Source: Isoetes taiwanensis (lineage: Eukaryota; Streptophyta; Lycopodiopsida; Isoetales; Isoetaceae). From it: a stretch of 64,000 nt of DNA. Location of the stretch: contig JAJEKV010000008.1 in NCBI GenBank assembly GCA_021234155.1, positions 7,404,445 through 7,468,444 of the forward strand, given 5' to 3'. The position numbers and the translations under genes were made by a program. Shown here in pieces: positions 14,110 through 25,194 of this stretch. The notes below the pieces were generated by a model. The model made no database searches and was not told the DNA's origin. It saw only the letters and a program-made list of their open reading frames with translations. Each line of letters opens with the position of its first letter. Position 1 is the stretch's first letter.

Positions 14110-15297
14110 TGCCAAAAGCAATAATTATAGGCATATGTTATTAGATGTCACTTTGGGCTCATTTATTTATTATCTATTTATCCCTTTAGCACACCTACCC
14201 TTTAATACCACATAGGACTCATCATTAGCATTTCTTTTTGTATTATGTCCTAGAGCTTTACATTGATGAAGAAAATTAGCATTTTTTTTTTTTTTTTTTT
14301 TGTATTATGTCCTAGAGCTTTACATGGATGAAGAAAAATGTCTATATTTTTGTATTTTGTGTGGCTGCTTTTAAGAATGATTAATATCCTTGAAAGTACA
14401 ACCAAACAAACTTTTATCCAAGATTTGACTTAGGACTAAGGGAGGATTTGAGTAAAGGCTTTCATGTTAAATAAAAGCCTTCGAGTTAAGGTTTTGACTT
14501 AAAGAGAGCATTAGAAAATGGACACTACTTGCCTACAACGAAACCATCCCTTATCCCACTTTCAAATATAGAGTTGGACAAGTATCATTTCAACAATGTT
14601 GAACACTTATTTCTATAACCTTAACCATGCACAACTACCCCTTCAAACCGAACATGTTCCAGGCTTCAACAACACAATCCTTACAAAGGGTAAAGATTAC
14701 TTTGCGAGTTGTAGGACACTACTTGCCTACAACTAAACCATCATTTTTATCCAACATTCAAAAAGTCCAAGTTAGGCCCCCCTCCTTCTTCCCCACAACC
14801 AAACCAACCCTTATGCCACTTTCAAATATAGAGTTGGACAAGTGTCATTTCAACAATGTTGAACACTTATTTCTATAACCTTAACCATGCACAACTACCC
14901 CTTCAAACCGAACATGTTCCAGGCTTCAACAACACAATCGTTACATTCAAGGGTAAAGATTCCTTTGCGAGTTATGAACTTATCCTAACATGAAACTGGG
15001 CTTGCGCAATGTTGTTATATAGTTGAAATGTCGATCCACTTCAAGAGTATTTGTCTAGCATAAGGTATATTAATTCCTTTGAAGCCCAATTGGACAAGAT
15101 CTTTCCTTCTACTCTTGGCCGCCTTTCAAATTCAGCATTCCATTTGTCATATATCTACACAAGAAATGGTCATTGAGGGAATGATAAAGCCATGGTAAAA
15201 CCTTTTTAATACAATCTAACATCATCTCCCTTCTCCCATTCTGCTTTCAAATTAAGAATATGCTGAATAGATATCTACAATTAAAATGTATCTATGT
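14110..15297. other. AT-rich DNA with a direct repeat; likely non-autonomous Helitron body
   Basis: A block around 14523-14680 recurs at about 14790-14945 (shared phrase GAGTTGGACAAGT, AACCATGCACAACTACCCC), a direct repeat about 265 bp apart. A second short duplication of TATTATGTCCTAGAGCTTTA flanks a T run near 14240-14330. No gene is visible. The stretch ends in the Helitron-like terminus below. Confidence 0.6.
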
Positions 15298-15323
15298 CCG
15301 GCAACGCCGGGCAACGTTACTAG
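15298..15323 (+). mobile_element. Helitron-type 3' terminus (hairpin plus CTAG)
   Basis: CCGGC-AAC-GCCGG forms a 5-bp hairpin (15298-15310), followed nine bases later by CTAG (15320-15323) and then a T. Helitrons end in CTRR a short distance after such a hairpin and insert between A and T. I could not place the matching 5' TC end, so the length is unknown. Confidence 0.65.
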
Positions 15324-15590
15324 TTAGTCCTGATGCTAAAGTTTATGCTGTTGAGTTTTGATCTTCATGGATGTTAAAAAATCAATTCTATTATATTCTC
15401 TTTGCCATATAGCAAAAAGGAGCGACAAGATTGGAATGGTTAGATTGGCATATGTGTTCTGGTGCTAGGTAGCTTAGCAACTCACTCAACCCTCAGAGTT
15501 CCAAACCCCTCCACATGTGCAAGAAACCCCTAGTGCTTCTTAAACGCCCTAAGACCACAAATACTCCATGTGATATCTAAGCAACACTAT

Positions 15591-16400
15591 AAGCAGTTCC
15601 ATTTTTTCTCAAGCATAAAGAAGTGATAGCTATAGAGTCAACATCACACTTCTAAGGATCCTTATATAGTTTGCACGCTTTTTGTCTTTCTGAAGAGCAA
15701 GATACTATTTATAGGTATGTTTAAAACACATTTGCAAGACTCAATGTCCTATTCAACCTTGATATGAAGCCTTCAAAATCATCCTTAAATAAGCTATCTA
15801 GATTTGATGCAAAAGATTGGTTATCGACATAGTCCAAAAAAAGCATTTCTTTGCTATTTGGATCTGCTTGAAATTGAAACCACTTATCACGTCAATAAAA
15901 GGGTTATTTTATGCTCCAATTATAACGCAATTGTACTTTGACACGTATATGTGTCCGAAACGTACTATAAAAATGATAAAATCAAAATTTGAATTCGCTT
16001 TCAAAGACTGGGTTGCACAACAAAATCTAATTTCTTCCAGAGATGCCTTTATGGTCTTTGAGAATTGAATTCATTTTTGACATCCATGCAGATCAAATGT
16101 TCGTGGGACCCAATACAATGGATACATTAAAGGTCTTAGAGAGAAGGTTGATAGCTCTATGGCAGATGGCCATGAAGACTACTCTTTGAGAGGAAATGGA
16201 TATCTTTTAAATAGATGATCGAGTTGCGATCAATCTTTACAGAAGTGACTCCATCAAGGAAGATAATCAAGGACAATCAGTTATGAGATAGGAAAGAAAT
16301 GAAGCTAGAGGGGAGCTATTCAGGGGACTTGTTAGACAAACAATGAGCCAAAGAATATATAAAAAGTTAAGTTTATGTGTTTTATTGATATCGCTGGTTG
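15591..16400. repeat. Dispersed repeat, copy 1
   Basis: About 810 bp are nearly identical and collinear with 38967-39775 in the same orientation, from AAGCAGTTCCATTTTTTCTC to TTTTATTGATAT. Open frames inside (for example GLFYAPIITQLYFDTYMCPK) are shared but broken, and I do not recognise a family. Sharp ends suggest a mobile element or fragment. Confidence 0.85.
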
Positions 16401-16734
16401 ATATCGCCGGTCCCTAATCTGATAACAAACCCTAATAAAATTGATATTGGCGGAGAGACCCTGAACAAGCTTTTCAATGAACTAAAGATTATCGAAAATG
16501 AAGCTCAGATGTTCAAGTTACAAGGACAAATGCCGGCAACCCTAAGCGCCATAGTCACAAGACGCCATAATCAAGCATCAAAATGTGTATATGGCTAGCT
16601 GGTATTTAGAGGAAAGGTTTCATTAGACCTTCACTAGATCTTTTGGTTTTAACAAGGATGTGAAGTTATCGAGCCTTCAGTAGATTTGCTCTACACTGAT
16701 ATAAGATGGTTTGCTTATTTTCCAGCATAGGGTT

Positions 16735-17490
16735 AGTATTCAATGTTCGATTTATTCCAATATACGGTCTAGCTTTCTATGCATCATCGCCACAAATGAA
16801 CTCACTTAGGTACATGTGTGGTACACATTGTTATAAGCAAATATTAAATAGGGCAAATGTTCCTCCCATTTGAATGGCTTTTCAAGTACAAATCTCCTCA
16901 ATATATCTTCCAAGATCATATTGATTCTGTTGTCTGCTCGTCAGATTGTGGCTAATTTCTGCTACTCATGCTAAAAGTTACTCCCAGTCTTCCAAAGGTG
17001 ATCTATGAACATAGGATCTAGGCCACTGGCTATAGTTGTGGCAATCTGAATAGAAAGTATGCATCTCTTAAATATTTAGTTTTTCCGGATTCTTGTCTTG
17101 TAGCATCATTCCATAAAGCTAAAATTCTGTATACTTGGGGCATACATTGCATTGGCAACTTGTTCGTGGTACACTTATAAAATCCATACTTGTGCATTAT
17201 CACTTTCTAATGGTATGGGTAATGGTTATGTCTTGTCGTGATCTGTCTTAACATCTTGACATACTACACCTAATATTTCATATCTTCCTTTAAACACTGC
17301 GGGTTGAATTTTTGTGGCATCACTTCTCTCGATTTTGTACAACTCTATAAGACATGGCAGAGATGGGTGATATTTGATCCAGCTTCAATTCCACACAAGT
17401 CACACAAGCTTCTTGTTTTTCCATTTATTAATGCTGCTTATTGTTCAGGAATTCCCAACTACTTGTTGCTATTCAAAATGGAATATTCTA
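16735..17490 (-). mobile_element. Ty3/gypsy-type remnant (integrase end), copy 1
   Basis: Inverted relative to a near-identical block at 58200-58960. The minus strand at 16740-16990 contains the integrase C-terminal phrase WEEHFPYLIFAYNN seen in copy 2. Stops and shifts throughout; no LTR recognised. Confidence 0.7.
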
Positions 17491-17499
17491 ACCTTTCAG

Positions 17500-18015
17500 A
17501 CCAATATATTAGGTCCAATTCGAGGTCGCGTTGCAAGAATAGAGACCCTTCTCTGCCATATCTTGTGCTTAGCGCGAAAATTGATGCAAAAATAAAATTT
17601 TAGCTGGAAAAAAAACTAAGATTCTGACCCTTCAGATCAAGATATTATGTCCAATTGGAGGTGGCATGGCAAGGATAGCATACTCTTCTTTGCCGCATCT
17701 CGCGCTAAGCGCAAAGGTTAATGCAAGAATTTAAATTTTAGTTGTACAAATTAGATGCCACATGGCAAGAATAGCAACCCATTCTCTGTCACATCTCGCG
17801 CTACGCGCAAGGGTTAATACAAAAATACAAATTCATGTTGTAAAAAAACCAAGAATTTAACCTTTCAGATCAATATACTGAATCCAATTGGATGTCATAT
17901 GACAAGAATAGTAGACCTTCTCTACCACACCTCGCGCTTAGCGTGACAAGGCACAATGGAAGGGGGATCCTTTCTTTTTTTTTCTTTTTTCCCTCTTTTC
18001 GCGCTAAGCGTCATA
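17500..18015. repeat. Tandem array with a CG-rich palindrome (CGCGCTTAGCGCG)
   Basis: Units of about 120-135 bp repeat the phrase TTAGGTCCAATTSGAGGT, then GCAAGAATAG, then a TCGCGCTWAGCGC box. The box occurs near 17568, 17698, 17796, 17930 and 17999. Flanking DNA is AT-rich, so the CpG-dense palindromes stand out. Confidence 0.8.
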
Positions 18016-21000
18016 TGTAGCAGAGAAGTGTCTATTATTCACCTTTGGCTTTCCCTTATTTCTCATATAATCTAAAAGCAGATAATTAAAAGCATTCCAA
18101 GAGTATTATACAGGAACTTTTCATAAAACGAATCGATTTTACAATACCCTCAATTTCAAGCCTGAAAGCACCCATGTCATTCATTATAGCTAAGAATTTT
18201 TGGAAGGTGATTTTCTTACCTCAATTTGCAAAGAGCTGAAGAGCTTTGATTTCTCTTGCTTGGCTGCTTCACCAACTCTGTCAAACACTTGCCAAACTAG
18301 AACCCATCGAACTCATAGAAGGTAAGAATAGGAGCTCGTGCGTCGAGGCTCCAGTTGAGGCGCCAAGAGTTCGTATTATTGGTGCCAGGTGCCATGAGCT
18401 CACTCAGCGCTAGGCGCCAGAAACTCGCATTGGCTGCCAGGCGCCAGGGGAAGAAAAAAGAGAGAAACAATAAAACTCGTTTGTCCGCTTGGCGTCAGGC
18501 ACCAGATAAAGACGTTCCCATTCAAGAAGAAAAAAGAACCAACTTAACCCCAAAATTTGTACTCCGTGAAATGCCCATAACACTCGGCGGAAAATCCAAA
18601 TTTTAATAGTAGGCGGGAAACTCAAAAGTAACACCGTGGGGGGGAGGGGGGAGCTTAAAACCACGCTCGGGGGGAAACCAAAAATTAGAACTAGGCAGGA
18701 ACCCTGAAACTGACAACCCTGAAACTGACACATACGACCCCGAAACTAACAACCCCAAAACTCACACACAGTGGGGTCAAAATCATGGAATAATTTCAAA
18801 TTAATAGAATCGCGGTTTATAGCAAATAAGCACCTTGCAGCACATGTTTAAAGAGGGGTAGCTAAAAGGACAACTTCAACCTTATAGTCAATATAATGTT
18901 TTTTAGTTGGACATTTATATCGCTTTAATCAAAGTTTTGTTTGGGGCCTTTATTTGGGTTGTTAACCTGTGGCTATTTGTTGCACCAGATGGTGAACTCT
19001 AGTTTCAATTTCTACTAGAGAGTTTTGGAGATGGCCTTCTTGGTTTGGAGATCCATATTTGCTACACGACAAGATTAGGAGGTTTTTTCAATCCATTCAA
19101 AAACATTTTACATATCCAATCCACGATTTGATTTTCATGGATGTACACCGGTCCATGATTTGATAGATGCAGAGTTAGAGTTATGTCAAGTCTTATCCTA
19201 GCAATTCAGCTCGAGGTTGTGTGCAAAAGATTTGGTTGCAATAAAGGAAGGTAGGTATCGTTGCTCCTTACCTCTTCTCCATCGAATTATGAAATGCGTT
19301 ACGACTTCCAAATCAATAGCTGTCTTGGCATGTTTAGAAAGCTTCGGCTCGAACACAACAAAAATCCAAACACCTTTAAAGATGATGTGGTTGATAAGTT
19401 TAAGGGGTTTCGAGAAAAAATCCAAACACCTTTAAAGGTACTGGGGAATTGATAAGTCTAAGGAGTTTCGAGAACGGGGCTTGAACTTTGAAACCCAAAG
19501 CAAGTAGCAGTAACGTGCTTGGATGGACATTTTCCATGCAAGTTTCAAAACCCGAAATAACTTATGGCATTTCTGGCAAAAGTATGTCGAACATAATTGT
19601 TTTGTTAGCAATGTCATTTAACGTGTATTTGCATTTACTCCAACAAAAAAGAAAAGAATTACTTGCATTTCTTTCCTTCCTTGCTTGCTTGACTTTGTAT
19701 CTGCTTCAATAGCGTCTTGTAACCATATAAGCTGTCATAGCCACTTGCCTGCTCTGCTCGAGAAGCTAGAGTGGATAAGAAAGATATTTAAATTAGTGTT
19801 TATTAAAATAGATGTGTTGTTGTTTATACTTGTCTTAAACGCCTTGGCTTGGCAAAAATCGTCTTAATACAAAATCATTAAGTAATGTGAATGAAGTTGC
19901 TGGGAGCGATGACGATGACAATGACCACGACCACGGCGTTGTTTTTATTGCTGCTGCTACTATACAACTTGCAATCTTCTATTGCAACTTTTGTATCTTG
20001 ATACTTTTTGACAAGTATGTGCATGGAAAATCATTCTCAATACATCTTCCTACTTGAATCCTAATAAGCGTGTCAAAGTTCTTGCAAGTTTTTCCCTCCT
20101 TCATTTTTGCAAGTTTTTGTAGGATTAGGCAGCTAAGAGCCTGTGGTTTGACGGACCTCTAACATGGAAGCCTTGTGGCCGGAAATTTTTATGATGCATT
20201 TGTTGGTCTTCTACATTCATGCTTCAATGAGTTTAGATGAAGTAGCTTGAGATGTTGCCTAGATAAAAAATAGAAGCTCTCCTTTTATAACTTATGATAG
20301 TTACACACCATAATTTTGTTGTTTATCTTGAATTCAATGCTTTGGTTAGAAGAAGTCAACTTAGAAAGATATAACAGTGTTCATGAAAGAAACATGAAGG
20401 CGATATAAGCGATTCATAGATTGTCTATGAAGGGACTGAATAAGGTACTCATAGATTGAAATTATCAACTATAGATGGATTATCAAGAAATATATATCGA
20501 CCAAAGAAATATAGAACTCAATAAATCATTGGAAAACCCATTTAAACATTAGGGAGAGTGCTCCCTACAATAAGTTACTTGCTCATTGATTGCTTTCATC
20601 CTCAACTACGGTAAAGCTTCACATACTCTAAGAGGAGCTAAAGCTTCTTATTAGTCAGAATCCATCATGATTTGCCTACGTTCCACTTGTTCCAACCATC
20701 TGGAAACTAAAAGCGTCTTATTAATTAAAAACCATCATGATTTGCACTTGTTTTAAAAAAGCTTGTGTTCATTGTTTTATAATAGTGATATTAGCATCAA
20801 TCTCTTCTCTAGAACGATAGTAAAGAGCTCATCCTCAACATTTGCTACAATACAAACTATCATTGAATGTTTATTTAAAGGGTTCCTAAAAAGTGTGCCC
20901 AATTCATTTGGTATTGTGAAAGGTATTTCTTCCCATGGTTGGGAATATGATTTCTTAATTTGTATTGTATTCAATTTCGTATGTTTTGGAGCATTTGAGC

Positions 21001-21100
21001 TGCTTGTTCGTTTTTATTGGGTTCTTGCTATTTCGGGGCTAGCTGAGATCGATCTTTGTCAATGGCTCGAATTTGGAAAGAGTGGCCAACAAATTGGGAA
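18016..21100. other. Mostly unannotated AT-rich DNA
   Basis: Contains a GGCGCCAG-type repeated box cluster (18360-18500), a short CCCTGAAACTGACAA tandem run (18700-18770), a 50-bp direct duplication of CCAAACACCTTTAAAG (19366-19436), and a fragment at 19655-19750 shared with 1330-1430 and 30600-30700. No supported gene. Confidence 0.5.
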
Positions 21101-21113
21101 CGGTGCTTCGATC

Positions 21114-21268
21114 GGCTCCCGAAATTGAGTTCGGGAGCCAGCCGGGTTCGCTTGGGCGAACCCAAGAAATTCGCTTAAGCGAACCCAGGGATTCGCCCAG
21201 GCGAACCCGTTATGTAGACGTGGCACTGAGGTGGCACTACCCACCGGGTTCGCCCGGTTAAGCCGTGG
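21114..21268 (+). repeat. Left terminal inverted repeat
   Basis: Begins with a 26-bp near-palindrome (21114-21139), then three hairpin boxes: 21144-21163, 21170-21185 and 21191-21208. It pairs with 22340-22494. Confidence 0.82.
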
Positions 21269-21440
21269 TTGCCGCGCGGGCGGCGGCATGACGGTACGCC
21301 TCCGTTGAAGAGAGCCGGCATCGATCTCGCAACCCAATAAAATCAGGGCACAGAATTCTGCAGCCAGATCCAAATCCGGCACTGCTTTAGGCCGGGGGAG
21401 AAGGGAAAAGATTCAACAGGCTCCAAAACGAAGACTGAAG

Positions 21441-21880
21441 AGGAATTGGAGGGAAATTCAGGGCGCAAATGAATGGGAAGGTATGCTCGATCCTCTGGAT
21501 ATAGATTTAAAATCCGAATTAATCAGGTATGGAGAATTTGCGCAAGCTTGCTTTGATGGGTTTGATGAGATCCCAAGATTCAAGGTATCGCGAAGCCGCA
21601 AATATACAAAGGATACATTATTGGGGCGGTTGGATTGCCGGAATCAGTTTCTGGTGACAAAATTTTTATATGCGACATCAGAAGGGTCGCCACTGGATGT
21701 ATTTGGCAGATCGGATTCGGCAAATTCATGGAGCAAGGATGTAAATTGGATGGGATTTATAGCAGTAGCAAGCTCTGAGAAAGAAATTGAAAGGATAGGA
21801 AGAAGGGATATTCTGATAGCTTGGAGAGGCTATCAGAAAGAAATTGAAAGGATAGGAAGAAGGGATATTCTGATAGCTTG
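21441..21880 (+). pseudogene. Captured phospholipase A1 class II (DAD1/PLA1-IIgamma-like) N-terminal fragment
   Basis: Open frame matches the N-terminal third of plant lipase class 3 PLA1-II enzymes: NEWEGMLDPLDIDL, then RYGEFAQACFD, FLYATSE, NWMGFIAVAS and GRRDILIAWRG. It ends before the lipase GxSxG nucleophile motif, so no activity is possible. A 47-bp tandem duplication (21780-21826 and 21837-21883) repeats the last residues. There is no visible intron in this part. The fragment lies inside the TIR element and is presumed captured from a host gene. Confidence 0.82.
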
Positions 21881-21926
21881 GTGGCTCCCGAACTCAATTT
21901 CGGGAGCCGATCGAAGCGCTCCAATG

Positions 21927-22320
21927 CCGCTGCAAATGCAAATCGTCCTCTTGGGCACTCTGCAATCTTTGGTTCTCAAGCAGAGGCCCTGAAGAAGGGA
22001 TTTGCCGGGATAAGCAGAGCTCCAGAATGTGCAAGGATTTATCCTGTTTGCAGGGGCCAAGGCGATGATGATTTAGGCATGAAAAGGAGAGATCTTGTGC
22101 TGGGTTCTACTGCAGCTCTGCCGTTTCTGCTTGGCAACGAGAATCCGGCATGGTCGGCTCCAATTCTGCCACCGCATTTAACCAAATGCGACATTTTCAG
22201 CCCTGATAAGAATGCGCCCAAGGTCGATTGCTGCCTCAAAACAACAAAAGCCACAAGGCCTTTTCTTCCTCCAAAAAAGCCTCCGATTTTGAGCGCCCTG
22301 CAGCTCATCTCGTTTCGAAC
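21927..22320 (+). pseudogene. Captured polyphenol oxidase N-terminal fragment (transit peptide and start of mature protein)
   Basis: A frame reads through KRRDLVLGSTAALPFL, a twin-arginine thylakoid signal, then WSAPILPPHLTKC and VDCC, as at the N terminus of plant polyphenol oxidases. In the next frame RPAAHLV, another conserved PPO phrase, follows at about 22285, so a frameshift lies near 22260. The copper-binding domains are absent. The frame is continuous upstream with the internal end motif and downstream with the right TIR, giving a chimeric ORF (21878-22393). Confidence 0.7.
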
Positions 22321-22339
22321 GTCTTTCTCAGAAGGGATT

Positions 22340-22494
22340 TCGGCACTTGGCTTAACCCTGGTTCGGGTTCGCTTGGGCGAACCCGGTGGGTAGCGCCACC
22401 TCAGCGCCACGTCAACAAGTCGGGTTCGCTTGGGCGAATCCGTGGGGTTCGCTTGGGCGAACCCGCTTGGCGGTTTGACCCAATTTCGGGAGCC
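22340..22494 (-). repeat. Right terminal inverted repeat
   Basis: Inverted counterpart of 21114-21268 with three copies of the GGGTTCGCTTGGGCGAA box and the terminal CAATTTCGGGAGCC. Confidence 0.82.
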
Positions 22495-23655
22495 AATAAA
22501 GTGGGCGAATTGGGAAGGAATGCAGGTGAAGACACGATTACGCTTGCTGATCTGCATGCCGATTGAATCGGCTGGTTTCTGTGGAGTGCCGAGATCACTG
22601 CTGCGCCATGGATTGTGCAGGTGCATGTTTAGTACAGAAATTAGGTCGCAGATCTGAGGTCTGGTCTTTGAAAGTGGAGCCAAAGAATGCCCTGAAGCTG
22701 AAGAATCTCCCGAATGCCTGATGGCCACGAAGGGATATCTATTGTGCAGACGGCATATCTGTTAGCAGAGCTTCCTACCGGCAGGGCTTCATACTCTGTT
22801 CATGTCTGGACAGGGCTTTGGTTTGGTCGATCCATGTTGCAAGCTGCGTTGGGTTGATCTCATGTTGCAGCTGGGTCTGATGGGCTGGTTTAGTGGAGCT
22901 CACGGCAGAGCTTCGTGCTTCTGACTGGGTCCTTGGGTTCTGGCATAGGGGACGATATGATCTGTAGATCTGATAATAGTGTAGGAATAGAATATCGAAA
23001 TGGTCGAATTTATTGCTCCCAAAAGTTCTGCTGGAGCATAGGACTCGTTCCTGCGGTGGTCTTGCAAGATGCAAAGGATTGCTGTTTTTTATTTGTATTT
23101 GTAATGTTGGCTCTGGTGAGGCCGTTTGCCGGCTAGAGGTTCGATTCCTCTGGCATGGCTTACTGCTGAGCATGGGCTTTTGGACCATTGTGATGTAAAT
23201 ATTTGATGAAACTATCTGCTAAATCTTATAGACCATTGAGTTCCTTTACTTTCGCTTGCACCATTGGAATTTGCATTTTGATTTCTGTTCAAAAAATTTG
23301 TGGCCGTTGATCTAGCACAATCTGGAGAATATTCTACGCATCAATGGCTAAGAACAAAAGATGAAAAACATCCCATAAAGAAATAACAGGGAAACATATT
23401 TTAATCTCGATAATCAATCTGGACAGGTATCCAAAGATAGATTATGCCCTTATTTTTATTGCTCACAATGATATAACTGGCAAGTTCCTTAGAAGCTTGA
23501 CACATAGCAATGTCAAGTAGAATAGAAAAGGGCACCCAGAAAAGCACCAAGGTGTGGCAGGAAATCGAATTTGCCAACTTGCAAATGCTAAAAGCTCCTA
23601 CTGCTTAACCAATCCAATAATAGCTTTGAAGATTATAGAAGCACGTATAACATTT

Positions 23656-23750
23656 GGTGTGAAGTGAAAAAGTGGCATTAACATAATAGAGTAATTACGT
23701 GGGCGAAATTTAAAAGGGTATTTTTCTAACCTAAGGTTTGGAATGGTTGG
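23656..23750 (+). repeat. Left direct repeats flanking the HUH Rep region
   Basis: R1 (23656-23695, 40 bp, starts GGTGTGAAGTGAAAAAGTGG) recurs at 26247-26286 with one mismatch. R2 (23701-23750, starts GGGCGAAATTTAAAAGGGTA) recurs, diverged, at 26043-26092. Order is R1-R2 on the left and R2-R1 on the right, both in direct orientation. Confidence 0.8.
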
Positions 23751-24055
23751 TATTGGTATTTGTATGGAAAAAGGGTAGGAGATGACGCAGGCACTGTGGA
23801 TTCGAAACTTTGGAATCTAGGGCAAGCATCTGCTGCTCAGTTGGCCGAAACTGGGAGTTCTCACGTGGTCTGTGCTGTAGATGGCGGAAATGGTGATGGC
23901 GGCACCGGGTATGTGTCTTGGCTGTGTGGTTGTTTCTGTTTTGGGGCATAGGATAAGGAGGGATCGTGTTGGTTGTTCGGAAGCGCATCTGCAGTCTTGT
24001 GCAAGGGGATTTCTGTCATAGTTAAGCTGGGTCTGTTGCTCTTATTTTGTTTATC

Positions 24056-25069
24056 ATGTCTTTGAAGAGGGCAGCGAGGAAAGGGAAGGGTGTTGCTTGC
24101 TCTGTGCCTCCTTCTCTGATTTGTTTAAACATCGGCTCCTCGGAGAGCCTGAGACTGGGGGACATGCTGGTTGTTCTCTTGGGCAGGATTGGAGTGCCAT
24201 AGACGATAGTGTGGCCTTGCGTTTGCCTGGGCAAGATGTACCCATGAGTTTTTATGATGCTCTTGTGGGGTTTTGCAATCGAAGGTGTGGCTGGAGCTGT
24301 GGCCATGGAGCATGGTGCGAGTGTTGATCACTTGCATTGCTAGGCGGTTTTTAGAGCTAGGTTCAAGAGTCCCAGGGCCATGAATGATGCCATAAAAAGG
24401 GATTTCAATTGGGTTTCAAAGCCACCTGCCGTGATTTTGGTATGCAAAGCCCTTAAAAACACTCGCCTTCATTGTTTTGAAGGCATGATTGGGTACTGTA
24501 TGAAGGATGTTGGAAAAGTTCATTATGTTTGTCATCTCCATAATGTGAGTGAGGCTGCTATTGAGAAAGGAAAAGATTTGTATTTGAGTTGGGGAGCTGA
24601 TGACACGAAATACCTAGTTGTGCTTGACAATAAAAACCTCTTGAATCGAGCTGCACATTTTGTGAATTACCATGGGAACCGTAGATTGACTGCTAGTCTG
24701 TTGTATACCTTGGCTAGGATGATTCGATCTGGAAAATTTACCTTGTCTAGTTCCTGGATCATCCCTTCAAACACAGCCCATATTAATGAGCATCATGTCC
24801 GGGCTGCATGGAGAGTGTTGCTCAATCCTAGTCACTGCATGCCGTCGGATATGAGGACCATTCTATTTGGTTTGCCAGCAGGTTTTGTACCTGTGGAAAG
24901 GAATGGGCCTGGACGGAGGCGGTATTGGGATGATGCTATTCCTACTGATGAGGAAGACAATAACTTTGAGGACATACATGATCCTTCTTATAGTGCAGAT
25001 AGTCCTGATGTCATACTTGAGCCTGGCATAGATGAGCGGACGTGTTTCCGTAGCAAACCAATTAGTTGA
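24056..25069 (+). pseudogene. HUH-type Rep nuclease-like ORF, broken
   Basis: One frame shows DHLHC (24326-24340), a His-hydrophobic-His metal-binding motif, and 55 codons later GYCMKD (24491-24508), the YxxK form of the nicking-tyrosine motif III. This order and spacing fit single-tyrosine HUH endonucleases of the CRESS Rep type, which nick and join single-stranded DNA in rolling-circle replication or transposition. Downstream 180 residues stay open (24380-25069), with LSSSWIIPSNTAHINEHHVRAAW. In-frame stops (including TAG directly after DHLHC at 24341) and a probable shift near 24280 break the N-terminal part; motif I is not clear. No helicase domain was seen. Alternatives are a Replitron-like transposon or an endogenous CRESS-virus Rep. 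Confidence 0.6.
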
Positions 25070-25194
25070 CATACCACCGAGCTCTTTTTATTTAAATAAT
25101 GTGTGCCTGTTGGCTGATGAACTTGCTTGGGTGTTGGTTGTACAGTTGAGTTTATTTGTTTTATGCTTTTGTTTGTTGTATAGTTGCAGGAGTT

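Larger units (their letters stand above)
9033..14110 (+). mobile_element. Decayed two-ORF LINE with pentanucleotide tail
   Basis: Non-LTR retrotransposon. ORF1 region (about 9033-10370) ends in an RRM-like block with ALYVDRDR, matching the ORF1 scrap at 38600. ORF2 has an APE-type endonuclease (10640-11420: FLMETWEH, LLGDFNAR, SDHLPLYL), then reverse transcriptase (11840-12720: NGKAPDLDG, FVDFAKAFDTV, GVRQGCPLSP, YADD at 12680-12691), then a His/Cys-poor C-terminal part to about 13600. Frameshifts occur within the endonuclease and just before YADD, beside a G run. The 3' UTR contains a GC-rich stem (CCCTCGAAAACCCTTCGGGG) and ends in about six TTCTA units (14079-14109) instead of poly(A). The element is dead. 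Confidence 0.9.
21114..22494. mobile_element. Long-TIR element carrying captured gene fragments (Pack-type)
   Basis: About 150 bp at the left end (21114-21268) reappears inverted at the right end (about 22340-22494), starting GGCTCCCGAAATT and including GACGTGGC, GAGGTGGC and ACCCACCGGGTTCGCC. The TIRs are themselves built from repeated palindromes of the GGGTTCGCTTGGGCGAAC type. A further inverted copy of the 26-bp end motif sits internally at 21883-21908. The interior carries pieces of two unrelated host genes and no transposase. This is the structure of a Mutator-like Pack element. I found no clean 9-bp target duplication, so the superfamily is inferred. Confidence 0.8.

Noticed and set aside
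23118-23160. tRNA gene
   Set aside because: Only a T-arm-like box is present; no matching acceptor 5' strand, D arm or anticodon stem of proper length could be drawn.
24380-25069. Helitron Rep/helicase
   Set aside because: The motif III is a single YxxK type, the two-tyrosine Helitron signature and helicase motifs are missing, and no CTRR hairpin end is adjacent.
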